Below are positions 34,563 to 49,199 of a DNA stretch of 64,000 nucleotides, piece by piece. Under the pieces are notes generated by a model that saw only the letters and a program-made list of their open reading frames with translations, had not been told where the DNA came from and made no database searches. This stretch comes from Pithys albifrons albifrons (lineage: Eukaryota; Chordata; Aves; Passeriformes; Thamnophilidae). The stretch lies in the NCBI RefSeq assembly GCF_047495875.1, contig NC_092497.1, forward strand, positions 30,994,375 through 31,058,374. The letters run 5' to 3'. A program made the translations under genes and the position numbers. The first letter of the stretch is position 1. Every line of letters starts with the position of its first letter.

Positions 34563-37534
34563 CTTTCTGAGGGTGGGGGGAATGGGGAAGGAGGTGGATT
34601 TTGAAAGGGAGGACATGCATGATAACACCATCCTGCCACTGCAGGGTCTGTTTCTTATTGGCCTTCTCCCTTTTCTGGCTCAAATCCCAGCACACAAAAA
34701 ACTGTCCTGATACCCCTTGGGGGATGCAAACTTGGCATCAGCAAAGCATCCTGCTGTTTCCAGAAAAGGCAGACTGTTTTGAGTCATTAATCATTAACAT
34801 TCCAACCTCTCACACACATACTGAAATATATAAATGCCTATATCAAAATCATGCCTTAGTTGATAATAACAATTTATTTCAAATAGTCTGACATTTTGAT
34901 TGCATCATCAGCCAGGCAGGCAGCTCCTCTCTAACCTTTTCCATGTTTAAAACAGTGGCATGTTTTCGAGAGAGAACATACACTAGCCATATGTATTATA
35001 AATTCAACAGTAAGTCCCTGTATATTTTTTTCATATGACTCTGCTACAAAATAATTCAATTATTTACATCCAGTGGCAACCACCATTTAAGCAAAACAGT
35101 CTATTGTCTTCCCATTTCTCTACTGATATTTTTCACATGTTTGATGCAGAAGCATAATTTGTTGTCTTGTGAGGACAAGACAACTTTCTGACGGGACAGG
35201 GTGGCCACAAAGAACAGGTCAGCACCATGTGGGGCTATCTCTGCTGTCCCAGCTCAGCTGGGAGAAGCCACCAGCATACCCACTTGCTGCCAAAATCGCT
35301 CCTTGTAAAGGAGAAGAAATAAAGGGCAGGGGGTGGATGGGGGAGGGGTGGGTATTGAATTTAAACACTCACAAAAGCATTTTCAAAATATAAGACTATG
35401 CAAGGAAGCAGAGAAAATCTCCTTAATGTATGATTGGCTCCTTCAATGGTAATTTCTCTTCCTTGCAGTAAGTTTCTGTGAAGGGATTAATGGCATTTAG
35501 CTCTAGAGAGCATGCCATTGATCTGCACCGAACATACAAACTGGTATATAAAACATACTGAAAGACCATACTTGTTCCTAACTTTCTATTAATTTGTCTT
35601 TTGCAAGACAAATTTTATTTTGAGATTACCATTTAAAAAACTCTAGGCATAAAACTTCCAATCAGAAAATAACACTGTACCAATTTTAAGTGTTGAGCAA
35701 TATTAATTCTGTAGTAAGTTACCATTTTGGTAGGTTTTAGCCTTCTTACATCAGTTTAGAGAATGTAGAACAGCCCTATGCCACTACAATTGGGTTGTTT
35801 CAGGGACACCCAAAATATAAAATACAAAAAATTTGCCCACAAGGTCTCTACCATTAACACAAAAGAATGAAAAATATTGCAGAATAAATGGTGACCATTG
35901 TCCCATACTGGCACACCGTTCTGAGGTCCATGAGTAGGTACCTTTTCAGATTAGATGATGTGGACTGTCCCTGCAAAGCAGGGATGGGAACTAATTTTAT
36001 TATGTACTGTATTGTATATGCAAAGATACTGTGAAGTCCCAAGGCAACACTGCTTGTGCCAAGCTACAGGTAATATCTGGACCTCAGTAACAGCCTACAC
36101 AACTTGCACACCTTGTTCAGGGACTGTTACTCAGGGGTAACACTCCCTCAGGGAACTTCCCCAAAGCAGATGACTTTGTTAGAGTCAGCCAAATGACATT
36201 GTGTATATGTAAATCACTGTTGAGTTTGTACTAAATCTTTAATGTCTTAATGCTTTCATTTGCCTTTTCCCTTCAATTTTGACATTGCTTCAGTGTGAAC
36301 AGCTATATTTAATTTACAAGTTTTTCTGGCCTTTTTCCTTTTTTTACATTCCCTCTCCAAAATCAGAAGGTAGGGAGTAAGTACACAGGTGTAACTTGAA
36401 GAGGCAGCTGAGATGAGTTGCTGGCAGGGTGAAGTGGTAGGTTTTTGTAATGGCTGGAAGCTGTAAGAGGTTCTAAGCTTTGAAGTCAGGGCAGCTTTGA
36501 TGTGCTACTCCCATAGTTAATCACAAGATAGTCTTGAAAGAAAAAGATTTCCCAAATACTGTCCAAGTGTTCTTGCTTGTGAAATCCTTGTATAATTTTG
36601 TTTTTCCCCTGTTGAACTTTAAATCTACCACTGGACTGCTCTCATTCCCTCTCAGTCACTCATAGTTTCTTTTAAAATGTTTTAATTGGTTAAAGGGATA
36701 ATTAACCCCATGCTTGGTTTCATGGAGGCAAGTAGCTTGTTGCATATTATTTTGCTTTACCGAAATGCTTCTGAGCATTTTCCTCCCCAGATTTACAGTG
36801 CTCAGTTGCCATGAGGGACTGCAGACTAGGATGCTGGAGCAGCAAAGGGAAGAGGCTGGAAGCCAGATTAACATACCTGCTGGTGTACCCAGAGGGGTAT
36901 ACTTGCCTCCCCTTCATGGGAACAGCCACACTGCTCCTAAGGCAAAGCATCCATGAGGTGAGGAGGAGGAAACTCCCCTCTGCTCTGCCCATTGGTTTGG
37001 GATTGACACTATCAAGGAGAAGTGACTGCTTGGTGTCTGGGAAAGAGGCTTTGCAATTGAAATTCACGTATGTACATTGGGATTGATGGAAGACACGCAA
37101 TGCTGATTCCAAGGCGAAAAAAAGAACAAGTTTAACAGGAAGAGGCAAGTTTTCTTGATGGGCACTCCTCTCCCATACACCATAAAGGAATATCAACTGA
37201 TTTTTGTCACAATATAAACTGTCACCGAGCTGCACACTCAACCAATATGAGCTTTCACATTTAGTGAAAATATAAACGGTTAGCTTTAAGAAAGCAGTTC
37301 ATAAAAGCTTGATCTTTTGATAATCATTGTACAATGCCTGATTTAATAGCTATATTTTAAACCTAAGCTTAATTTATGTCTCAAGTTTCATCTACAAACC
37401 ACATGCTGAAGCATATAATGACAATAATTTTTCAGTGAGTCTGAAGCTAGGAAGGCAAGAGGACTAAAATGGTTTAAACCAGTCATTATTATACATCAAA
37501 AATCTGTTTATCTGGACACCCATTCGTGAAGGGA
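34563..37534. other. Intron-like DNA, nothing recognised
   Basis: No transposon or exon recognised. Overlapping frames on both strands at about 36714-37241, up to 164 codons on the minus strand, have no known domain and no splice or start context that would support a gene. Confidence 0.45.
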
Positions 37535-37620
37535 AAAGGGTACCTGTCCCTGCCCATAGTGAGCAATCTTTAAGGTTCCTTCCAACCCAGACCACTACAT
37601 AACCTATGATTTTATGATCA
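37535..37620 (+). mobile_element. CR1 LINE 3' terminal fragment
   Basis: CTGTCCCTGCCCATAGTGAG, then ATCTTTAAGGTTCCTTCCAA and an ATGATTTTATGATC tail match the 3' end of CR1 in the plus orientation, including the octamer-like terminal repeats. About 20 bases expected between the two parts are missing. Only the last part of the element is present. Confidence 0.8.
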
Positions 37621-40600
37621 GAAAGACCCATGCCTGTCTAAATGGACAAAAATAAAGAAAATTATGTGACCAGGAGAGTAACATGTCAAGGTTAGAGGTC
37701 ACTGAAGATTTCAGCAAATCTCAAAAGATATGGCAACAGATTCATTAAGTGGATAGGCTACCCTCAACCACAACCTGTTAAGACTTTTGAAGTCCAGGAT
37801 GACTTCTATCCTGCTCTTTCATATTAGTTCTTAGGTACACCAATTACAGTCTAGTTATGCACTCGAGCCAGACTTTGCAGACACACAGAGCAGAAATAAA
37901 AGATGAAATAGCCAAATACTGCCCTGCATATTGTGAGCACTCACAACTGTGAGCAGTGTTTGCATTGTCCTGTACAGGCACAATATGCAAGATGTCAAAT
38001 ACATTCTGTACCTTCAAGAAGATGGTGTTAGCTGTTGTTACTAGGGTAAGCCACAAATTAAATATGCCAAAGTCCAAAGTCAGGTTCACCTAAGTGAGGT
38101 CTCTGACAACAATGTTGAAATAAGCAAATGCAGTTCCAAAAACTGTTTTAATGTGCACTGGAATAATGATAATCGAAGTAAAGCTGTAAACTGCAACCCC
38201 TCATAAATACTGCAAATCTAGCATGGAAATCAAAGAAGTAACTTGCTGTTGCTGCCAGTGAACTTGAGTGAGGGTGCATGGGATTAGATGTGGAGTCCAT
38301 TGCATTAATTTTGCATCAATATCCGTATTAATTCTCACACAACATTGTATCAAATTTGGGGGCAGCACACAGCTCAAACAGTCTCTCTGGCAATGAAATA
38401 CCACTTGTAAAGCTTCAATAAATCATTAACTAGCATTAAACAAAGTCAGGCATAAAATCAGAGGAATAGTTTAGAAAAAGAGATGCAGTGCAGAAAAATC
38501 ATATGAAATTTAACAAAATGTGTAACAAAAGAGTCTATCTATGGAAACTATTCAAAATCAATTTCTATTTCCTCATTCCTATGAAGAATACTTTAAAAAG
38601 TATTTGGTAAAAATTTTGGATGATGAAAAATCAATCCACATGGGACTGACAATACCTCTGTTACCAAGATAACATTATTTATCTGTGAGTGCAAACTAAA
38701 AGCTGTGAATACATTGCTAAAACCATAAAAACAAAAATTCCAGTTCCAGTGAAGACACAAATCAGAAACTGGGACTTGCCTGTATCATGTAGCAGAGTTC
38801 TCTGAAACCAAAATGAGACAATCTGAGAGCAAGTGATATAAATACTCATACTTCTATTTCATCTGGAATTTCTAAAACTTTGATAAAGTATAAGCTTTAT
38901 GATCAACACACAAAACAACAGAAAAAGTCTTCACTTCTCTGCTGAGCCTTGAGCAGCTCGGGAACAAAGACTCAAGGATGTGAAGAGATAAGGGGAACTG
39001 ATCTTCCCAAGCTTATGTGTGCGCATCTTCTATTGACATCATGTAACATGATGGATTCCCCAGTGACATCTGTTTTCCAGGTTCCACCAAGGTTTCTCAA
39101 GGCTATGTATACTGCTATTAATGACCAGTTCACAACTAATCTCCTTGTGTAAGGCATGCTCTTCCTTAGTTGGCTCAAGGACAGCAACTTGTTGCATTGG
39201 CTGGTAAGGAAGCCCACCGCATTTTGGTTCTATCTGCACTGGATGTTTGTGGTTTTTCTTCACTTTGTCATCAATCAGAGATGACAGAATATGAAAAACA
39301 ATGGCTCTCCTTTGATCTGTCACTGACCACTTCTCTCTTCAGTGTACAAAAAATCCTACTGTTAGCCTGAGTGAACATCTCCACCTGCGAGGCTGCTCCA
39401 TCCATAATCTACTTTTTTAAAAAATGGCCTTTATAAGGTATAGGTAAAAATAACCAATTAGGGCAGACCAACTGATTAAAGTCATGGAAATCAGCAACCC
39501 CTTGATGCCACTGTTCCTTAAAAAATCGGGTGGAGAACACTCTTTTTTAGGAGAGATAATAGGAGAGCCTTCACATACAAGACAGTGCAATGGTTAGGCC
39601 ATTGACATTAGAAGCAGCAACCAAATTCAGTTCCCATGTCAGTGGAAGGGGTCTCAAGCCAATGTCTCAAAGGAAGGTGACCAACTACCAGTCAACAGTG
39701 TAGGGTTCCTCTTGTGTTCTTTCAGTTCCCCATCCCCCAAGGTTGCACCCATTCCTCTGCACAGGTAGGTAGATATTTGTGGGGAACTGACACTTTCCTG
39801 GAAGACAGATGTGTGCCTCAAGAGCATGGAGCAAATAATATCAGACAGAGCATGACGCAATTATATCATAAGTTTCATTTACAGCTAATAACAGAAGAAA
39901 CAAAGAGCAGTCTTTAAAAAATTGTCATTAGTTCACACTCAGCATTTGGTTTAAAATAGTGGTCTGCTGGGGTACAAGGACTGAAGAGAGACCCATCAAA
40001 GCCACTGGAAATTTTCAGTGGCAGCTGAACCAGCTGCCCAGGTGCCAAGAGGAATCTGTAAGGTTTGTGAGAAGTGCTGAATTTGCAAGGTGTGCCTAAT
40101 GTGAGTCTAAGTTCTGCAGTCAGTAGCAGGAAACTCAAAATCCTAAAAATCCAGACCACTCCTGAAATGAACCAAATCTAAACATGCAACTCTGACACAT
40201 GTCAGTGTCTAATATAGTACTGCTGGAACTGTACTTCAGTCATTATCTTACCAGTGTTTGATCGGATAGGATTTTGTGGAAGATTTTCTCTGTTGAAAAG
40301 AGTACAGATTTCACTGAGCTGAACCAGTTGCATACAGAGATGTCTAGAACTCTGCCCCTAAATTAACAAAATAACAAACATTTACTCAGACTAATGATGA
40401 GTCCTTGAAGTTCTCCTAGAACCAAAAAGTGATGCCTGCTCTGGAGGTGCAAGTTTTTTGAGATATGCTTACATTCCCATTTCTTTGTGTTGCATGCACA
40501 GCTGCAGTGGAAAGATCTGGCTGAAGCAGTCATGGCATAAGCACCTTCAAACACTGCTGGGATGCTGCCAAGTATGAATGGTCAAATACACAGAAGAAGT

Positions 40601-43600
40601 CCTTCCAGTTTAACACCCAGATCAGTACACAGTTTAAACATATCTGGAGGCAAAGACGGTAATGAAGTATGACCTGCCTCACCCAGCAAGGTAAAGTCAG
40701 GGTTAAGGTTGAGGAGTGGGGTGTGTAGGGAATCACATGGGGCCCCTGTTGGCTCACTGTAGTCGCCTGCAGAGACAAGGGGCTTCAGTACCAGTATTGA
40801 AAGTCTCTGGTTAGACGGGGAGGCAAAGTTGGTAATAAAATATGACCTGCCTTGCCCAGCAAGGCAAAACCAGAGCTAAGGTTTGCCCTCACGCAATCTG
40901 TGGAACTCAAATGGATCCTCATGCATGTATCTGAGAATCACAAATTGGTCTTCAGATTTCACATACAAGTGAAATACAGTTTTTAATATGTATTAAAAAT
41001 TGTATGTGTGCATATTATATTTTATAACATATATAATTTCAAATGGTATGTTACATAAAAATCTCAGAGTAAATGTCAAGAAGTTTTACACACAATGCCT
41101 CTATTGTGCAAATCTTGTGCTCAAGAAAAATGATGGGCACTTAGCAGTGTGTGTTCTAAAGTACATGCCATTTGCCCTCAAACTGACTACTGTATCACAG
41201 CAGTAGTAAAGAACATAATGTAAAATGGTTTGCTCTGATAACCACATGGATTATTTCTCTATTAAGCTGTTGTAAGTATGATCTGCAAACCTGCGTAAAA
41301 TAGAAGGATTAATGTGGGGGAAAGTGCTTTTCACATAAAAAATTGTGATATAGTTTAAAAAATGTTACTTATTAAATGTGGCTCACTAAATTAAAATATT
41401 TATTGGAACACATGAGTATTCATAATATTAAGATACATATTATAAACCATTATTTCATAGGGTATGTTTTTCATGTTATAATGTAAGAATATTACGTCTG
41501 CTTAAATTAACCTTGTGCTTAACACTATCTGTGTAAACAATCAGCATCTGAATTCTTAGCACTTGTTTACTTTTGTTTTTATTAACGATATAACAATCAC
41601 AATGCATTTAAAACAAGTCAGTTAACTGTCCCTATACATGACAAGACTAGTTGCTGATGCAGATTAGCAGAAAACAAGAAGTCTTCTCCACAGAAAACTG
41701 GGCCTTCCAAATGTTCTTTGATAGAAGAAAGTTTAAAGTGCAAATACACTGTGAAAAGGGCCTCTAAAAATGGTATCATGGAGCTCCATGTTTCTCATGT
41801 TTTGGTTATCTCACAGGTTGGTAAACTAATCTCAGCTGACAGCTAGCTGGAGCAGCCAGAAAACTGTTAAATTAGCAGCTTGAGGGCAGAGTGCTAAGAA
41901 GCCAAATATGACACAAATTTAATCTCCATGTGTTGCAAATAAATTTATGTGGTAAATAAAAAGAAAAGGAATGCTAAAATCAATGCTATGCCACTGATAG
42001 TTTTTCCAGCTCTTGTTTGTTGTCCAACCACTGCCATGAGGCTCAATTTGATAAAACTGGCATTACTGATGGCTGTTCAAATGACTGGAGTATTAATATC
42101 TGCTTATCACCTATTTAGAGTGACTAAAGTGCATAAAAGTGGTGAGGATGTGATATTCTGTTCTATCATTAAACCACCATTACTTATTTCAACAATACTG
42201 ATAAATCTGATCTTGGGTCTACAGTGCCTGTGAATTAACGTACTTATAAAGCCCAGGAGAAGATGTTGGTGAGAAGGTTTGTGACAGACAACCTTGGCAA
42301 ACCAGTGAATAGGTAAGTTCCTCCCTTATGCACTCCTTTGCAATGTGTAGAGAGTTTCACCATGCTGAAAGGTATCAGCTCAGGAGATGGACATAGGTGG
42401 TCACAAATATTAAGAGTTTCTAAAAATTCTGAACTGTGTTCCTAGACAAAAAGGAATAATAATTTCCATGACTTTACCACTTGGGGCAGTGTTGTGCTGG
42501 ATAAAGACAAATGGCTGGCTACTGGGGCCAGTAAACCTGACCTGATGACTCTGGTGGGACTTAAGACAAAGAAGCTTCTGCTGGCAACACACACGCTTGG
42601 AGCTTCAAAAAGGGTATTTTTGCCTCAACGTTGGAAAAAGGGTAATAAATTTAATCAAGAGCTGATATTTAAATATAAAGGAATGAATTGTAGTTTTAAA
42701 AGGCTTGTTGAATGACTAAAAAAACATCTAAGAGTGTTAGTTCTCCTGGTTCAGCAAAAAAGTGAAATCAGTCGAGGAATATAGAAAAAAGTGAATGAAA
42801 ATAGCTTGTTATCAGCTAAATATGATAAGGAATGCTAAAGTTACCTTAGTACAAAAACCGTGTAACTAGCAAACTTAACACAACAAAGAACTTTGTTTCA
42901 TATGCAAGCAACAAATGCAATTCATAGCAAAAATGTATCAATTTTCAGACAGAACTTGTGAAATTGTAAATAACAATGCAGAAGGAAGGATGAAATTATT
43001 CAGTATATGTTTCTGTTCCCTATTTCAAAAGAAGACAGGTGAAATGTTTAATGAAGCTCATTATTTTTTGCTGGTCATCAATATCTTCTCAGGGATAAAT
43101 CTTAACAAATTGTCAGGCATGCAGAGTTTGTACTCAAGAGTCATAAATCAGCTAACTGGCTACTAATGTTCATTTTAAATAATGCTTAAAATAACAGGGT
43201 TGGTACAGAAGATGAGAAAATCCTAATCCAAAATTTCAGAGAAAACTATTTGCATGGGTAGCCTGACATAAATCTCGAGCAAAATAAAGGAAAATGCATA
43301 TACAGGTCCATAAATTCCTATCTGAGGTACAGTGTGCATGAAGAACAAGGTCTCTCTTTTGGGGGTGACTGTTGCTTACTCAGCTGTTCCTGAGTGTGTA
43401 TGCTTGCACTGAGGAAGACAGGGGTCACTAAAACCGAAGTTTGAAAGAGACTGCCCAGCAAGGTTGTGTTGTCACACAACACACAGGAAAGAACCAAGGA
43501 GATGAGCATCTGTCAGAAAGTGATGGAAGAACATTTGCTAATGCTCTGGGTAATGCATACTAACATTCCTTTTCAGACCCACAGCCCTGTGATATTGGAG

Positions 43601-45357
43601 TAGATTAATGGAGAATTAAGGTAGAAAAATGTAACTAATTTAAACCAATGCAACTTACCAGAAAATAACAACTCTATAAATGTTTGCTTAAAAAAAGGTT
43701 AAAAGTCAATATCATTCAATATTTCCAAGAGCTTGAAGAGTACGTAATCTGCAAACACAACTATTATGGAGAAACCACTATTGAATAAAGATATTATTGC
43801 TGGAGTGTCCTATGGTTCTTCAACCACACAGGAAATATATATTAATTCACTGGTGGTAAAGCCTCTATAAATGTGAAATGTATTAACAAGAAAGGTAATT
43901 GTAATTTTTTTTGCGTGTGTGTGTTAATATGTTTGTTTGGTTTATTCTTTTATAAAAGCTACCTGCAATGGTTCAAAACACTAATTTGAAACCAAGATGA
44001 AGAGCAGCAATACTAGAAAGGACAAGTTCCTCCTAAACCTACTGTCCATAGTATGGTGATCAACAATCAAATGTAACAGTTGCTTAACAAAATGGGAGAA
44101 AATCAGGTCATAAAGACTTGATGTCTGTGTACTACATCAGTGAGTTGTAGACAGGTCCATCTCAAAGGAAGGATGTTAAAAGACTGGAGACATCACAGAA
44201 AAAGGGAAAGAAAAACAAAAAAGAAAAATGAAACCTGGAGCAATTAACTTGTAGTGAGACTCAGAGAACTCAAGTTACTAAATTTCTCAAAAGAAAATGG
44301 AGTGTTGACTCAATTCCAGTATGTAGTTCACAAAGAGAAAAAGTAAATGTACTAAATAATTCTTTAACTTGGTACAAAAAGGCACAACAAAAATTAATAG
44401 TTGGAATATGAAACCAGGCAAGGCCAAACCAGAAATAAGCCACTCCCCTTAATATTTTAACAGATTAAAAAGAGAAGGGAGCAATGGATGCCTCATCTCT
44501 CAAATCCTTCCAGCCAAGGCTGAATGACTTACTGGAAGACACATTTGCACCAAATGCAAGTTTTAAAATTCAGCATAACACCTGGTCAAAAGTTAAAGAC
44601 CTATATATAAAAGTGGATGATAAGTGATCTAAATGTCTTTCCCTGCCTAACCTATATACATTTATGAAAAAAGGAAAGTTTCCTACTGAAAGAGAACCTT
44701 TTGAAAAATTCTACTGAATCTAAATCCAAGTCTGAATCTGGATTCTAACAGAAAACCGAAGGTGAAATGTAAAACATCTTTTGGGTCTACATCAATACAA
44801 ATAAAAATTTTGCTATTGAATTTTGGATGACATCTCTCAGGAAATACATGTGTTCAGCTTCACAGAGCTACTGAGGATAAAACACAGAAAATACTTTTCA
44901 AAATTATTAACAGTAGTATGCTTGCACCTTTTAATACAAAGACTAATATTTAAGCTCAGGCCTACAAAGTATTTAATGAAAATATATTGAGAACCAAGTA
45001 CAGAATTTCACTACATCTGGGCTAGAGCCTATGAGTACTTCAGAGGAGCTGAAATGAGAGAGGATTGTGACCTTCTCTTCCATCCTGTGAAAGACACACT
45101 TGAAGTATGCTTTAACTGACCAACTTAGCAATAAGGAGCAAGGTCTACTGTTGGATGCAATGTTTCCTATGTGTACTGAGAGGCTGGCAAAGCACTGCCT
45201 GTAAAAACACCTGAGGTGGTGAGGAGCCACCAGGTAAGAAGAGCTTTTGCTGCCATCACGAAAAGCAAAAGGCGGTAGAAACCCACGATATTTCTGCTAG
45301 GGTATAGTCTGACATGTCCAGAAGAAAAACATCAATTTGAGTTCCATCCTTAGGGGA
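37621..45357. other. Intron-like DNA, no gene recognised
   Basis: No exon or named transposon is seen. A 65-bp segment occurs twice at 40646 and 40819. A 94-codon frame at 41949-42233 has no family resemblance. The stretch 43900-44400 is A-rich with purine runs. Confidence 0.5.
40646..40883. repeat. 65-bp segment duplicated at 173-bp spacing
   Basis: Copies 40646-40710 and 40819-40883 both begin GGAGGCAAAG and share TATGACCTGCCT, GCCCAGCAAGG-like sequence and CTAAGGTT or TTAAGGTT at the end, roughly 80% identical with no net length change. The source could be an old tandem repeat or an unrecognised transposon. Confidence 0.7.
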
Positions 45358-45870
45358 TGACAGAATCATTTAGGTTGGAAAAGACCTCTAAGATGATTGA
45401 GTCCAACTGCTTACTCAGTTCGGCCAAGCCCACCACTAAACCATGAGCCCAGGTGCCACATCTACATTTTTTTAAAATCCCTCCAGAGATGGTGATTCCT
45501 CCATTGCCCTGACAAAACTTCTGGTGAAGACAGTTTTCCTAATATTCAACCTAAACTTCCTCTGGTGCACCTTGAGGCTGTTTCCTCTTGTCTTGTATAT
45601 TATATGTCTATTGTGTTGTCTTGTATTATATGGAAGAAGAGTACGACCCCCATCTGGCTACAATCTCCTTTCCAGTAGTTGTAGAGAGCAGTAAGTTGTC
45701 CCCTGGGCCTCCTTTTCTCCAGTCTAAGCATCCCCAGCTCCCTCAGCTCTTCCTTGTAAGACTTGTGTTCTAGACACTTTGCCAGCTTTGTTGCTCCTCT
45801 TGCTCTAGTTTGTCCCTTCCAACAGAGAAAACTAATGCAGATTGAACTGACACCAGACTGGCTTTTTGGC
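45358..45870 (-). mobile_element. CR1 LINE 3' fragment
   Basis: The plus strand reads CAGAATCATTTAGGTTGGAA, then AGACCTCTAAGATGATTGAG and GTCCAACTGC, continuing with the CTTGAGGCTGTTTCCTCTTG and TAGTTGTAGAGAGCAGTAAG phrases: the reverse complement of a CR1 3' end. An AT-rich run near 45595-45635 interrupts the usual sequence. The far end is approximate and the copy is non-coding. Confidence 0.92.
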
Positions 45871-46564
45871 AATAATGTAATCGTACTCTTTAGAATGTCA
45901 TTCTAAACTGTTGCTTGGAACTGTGCAGTAAAGTTCCAATTCAAAAACATCTGCCTATTCAAAACATGAATGTGTTCTCTATTGTACTGCAACCATGCCC
46001 GTAAGTGCTGTAAGGAGTCATTGTGTAAGTATTTTAATATCACAACAATGCAGAAGACTGGCTAAGCAACAATTTTTCTGGCACCTGGCATCTTCATGGG
46101 CTGATAAGAAGCTTAAGCACTGAACAAAAAGTCCCTGAGGTCAAGAGTTTGCAATCACATAATGGAGTTAGACCTGCCAACATGCAGACTGATATGGATA
46201 TATAAGGCACTAATACCTAGCAGTCACAGTAGTTTAATAGTTGTTAAACAATTTATAGGAAATATCTGACTGTAAAAATTTACATTATTCATTATTACCA
46301 CAATCAAAGACAGCCTCAGGGACTCAGAAAACAACTCTAACTAGTTCACTCTACTATAAAAAAATGCAATGATAAATATATATGTCTGAACACAAGAATA
46401 ATTTTTGATGAAACTGTTTCTCTAATATCAGTACTGCACCAAATACATGTAGCTATTTTGTAGAACAGTAAATGAATTTTATGAACTCTCTGACAGGAGC
46501 AACATCTGATAATTCAATCAATTTGAATGCTTTCAAATTCACATTTTCATCTTTACTTTAGAGG
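45871..46564. other. Intron-like DNA, nothing recognised
   Basis: AT-rich sequence between a CR1 fragment and a solo LTR, with no exon or repeat recognised. Confidence 0.5.
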
Positions 46565-46569
46565 CTCTG

Positions 46570-47161
46570 TGTAGTGGGCTCACCTGGCAAAATGCCAAGT
46601 ACTCATCACAGTAACAAAGCTTCTTCTCAAGAGAAAGGGGGAAAGAAAAAAACAAACCCTGAAACTGAACTGTTAAATGGAAAGGCTTATATATTTACAC
46701 AAAAAAGGGAAAATTCAACATAAAACTTACACACAAGGGTAAAAATAACAACTCTCCACATCAAGCCAGCTGCCCAATAGATTCCACCAGTCTGGACCCA
46801 CAAAATACCCCAAGAGACTCCTCCCAAGAGACACCCAGCAAGGAAAAGGGAAAAAGGTAACAATAAAATATCTACTTCCCCAAGATAATGTAGTGGTAAG
46901 CCGCGGTGGGGCCTCGTTATCTCTGAACAGTCATAGCAGGTCTTCTCAGGACTGCGACCAGGAAGAGAAGAACCAAGACTCCTACTCCACTCCCCTTTTA
47001 TATCTCAGTTTGCATAATATGGTATGAAATATTTCTTTGGTTGCTTAAGACAAGTGACATGTGTCCCTTCTAATCTGCGTAGCACCTACCATGGCCTACT
47101 GAAACCGAGGCTTAATCTAGGATCAATTAAAACTAAGGCTGAACTAGGGCAAACTACTACA
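46570..47161 (-). mobile_element. Solo LTR, Phe-type family
   Basis: On the minus strand it starts TGTAGTAGTTTGCC and ends GAGCCCACTACA, 592 bp. It shares with the LTR at 31952 the AGTAGTTT start, the GATTAGAAGGGACA and AAGAAATATTTCATA phrases, and the GGCATTTTGCCA hairpin near the end. It has a strong TATA box. Flanks are CTCTG (46565-46569) and GTCTG (47162-47166), a 5-bp duplication with one mismatch. It is in the same orientation as FAM172A. Confidence 0.85.
46994..47003 (-). promoter_or_regulatory. LTR TATA box
   Basis: ATATAAAAGG on the minus strand, in the U3 part of the solo LTR: the best TATA match among the LTRs here. Confidence 0.6.
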
Positions 47162-47166
47162 GTCTG

Positions 47167-49199
47167 GCATTCTGGAACAGAATCTGCAATATTGTTCAAC
47201 AGGCCTCTCTAGACTTTGTCCTTTCCTTTGAGTAGCTGTAATAAGCTACTCAAAACACAAATAGGAGCTTATGTGCAGCTGGGTGTACACACAAAATGAA
47301 AAGCTGCAACACTTGAGTCTGAGCAGGAGAGCAAGAGCAGAGCTCCTTTGAAACACTGGGAGTAGGGAAAAAGCTGCTTACTTTCATGCTAGGAAGACGT
47401 AAGTTAAAGCTGGACTTAGTGCACCAACTGCTAGAGCTGTGGCTAAGACAGGCTGATGCTTCAAAGTTTCCATAGCTATTTCCACTCTCTGACCGACAAA
47501 GTACAACAGCAGAAACTGAAGTGCAGAACCAGTGCTGGTGGCAGGTGAAGATGCTGACATGGGCAAGGAAGCACCCCTCACACTGCAGATTCCTACACTC
47601 CTCCACTTGTGCTATTAATGTTCCAAATACCTTAAAATAAATTAATATGCAGCTTTACACAGGAACTTGCCACCCTGACAAAAAGCTTCAGTGTTTAATC
47701 TTTTCTCCTGAAATGCAAAGCTTTTATTGACAGAACTATATACACGTGAAGGCATAAAATGTAAAGTGGTTTACAGTAAACACTGATTACTGTAATCATA
47801 ATTGCCATGAATGATTAGTGAATGCAGAAATAACATTTTTAACAAAATGGACAAATTGCTTATTCTGCCTTCCTGTAAGAAGTATGTGGTTTTGCACATA
47901 TTTCTTGTATTCCTAGAGTTGTTGGACACGTATCCCTGGTCACAGAATGATAATAGCAGAAAACTTCCCAGAACAGTCTTCATTAAATTGATTAAAGACT
48001 GAAAAAAGAAGAGAAGCAGTTTTAAACTGGGCTAAGAGTATGAGCTGGGTATTGTCTCAGCACTTAATACAGTTTATGGTCATTTCTGCCTTGTTTGCTA
48101 TAAACAAGATGCTGCAAATGCAGATGAATAAAAAAAGCAGGAAAAAACCTCATCCTTCCCTACAGTTGTCACAAATATCACTGATGTAATTACCTCTGCA
48201 CACAAACCCTGTGGTGTTGGAGAGCCCATTTAAGCTCACCAGAGATCCTCCTGTTTGAATCCCAGGCTCTGCTCAGCATGAGGTGCCTCTGCAGATAGAC
48301 GAGGCTTTTCTATGGAAATACGCAACTAAACTCTAAAAACAGCAGGCAGGAGCCACCTGTTAGGCAAAGCCAACAGAAAACTACCAATTCCATAATCTAA
48401 TGAGTACTTAATGGTTTTCCTGGTATTAACACAAACTTTGCAACCAGAGCTCTATCTCATGACTCAATGTACTTGTGTGTGGGGCCACAGGCTGCACACC
48501 TGCTTTTCCAGCGAAAGGTTTGCTGCCCAAGTGATACACTCTTTTTCTTGGATCAGTGCTTCTAAACAAATATAACAGTCCATAATAATTTTACTTAAAT
48601 TTACTGTAGCCTCATGGAAGTATTATTGATGCCATTCTATTAGCACAAAGCAGCAGTTTCTAGGCGACTATTTAGTACCATGTTCCTTATATTAAAGCAA
48701 ACAATGCCAAGGACTCAAAATTAGCAGGTTACCATACTTTTCTTTCAGTGAACACTGCAGAATCTCATCTTTTTAAACCACATGTTTTATACGCATATAC
48801 ATAAAAATGTCAAAAACACCCCCAAGCCTTAAAGTACATACTGTACACATGTGGAATGCTTTTGGCTATGTAAAGGCTCAATGGATGTCAACCCTGCTCC
48901 TTGATGGGACATGTCAGAAACAACCACCAGGCCCCCTCTTCTTTTACTAGTTAAAAGTATTTTAAAGAAGAAAACAACCACTTTCTGCAATGTGAAGGAG
49001 CTCCTTGTGGTGCTGAGACACATAAAAATGATGGTCTTACCTGAGCTTGGACAAATACCACCTTCACTCCATAGTCACTAACACCACATGATTATAGCAT
49101 GACAATGTGATCTTTTGGAATTTAGGCAAGTATGCCAGCAAGAATTCCACAACCTGACATGGATATTAATTACATTACCATGGTTTCTTTGCTGACATA
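47167..49199. other. Intron-like DNA, nothing recognised
   Basis: No transposon or exon recognised. Frames of 118 and 65 codons on the minus strand at 47250-47606 overlap in different phases and match no known family. Confidence 0.5.

Noticed and set aside
36747..37241. 164-codon minus-strand ORF, the longest in the window
   Set aside because: It overlaps plus-strand frames of similar quality, has no known domain, and such lengths occur by chance in 64 kb.
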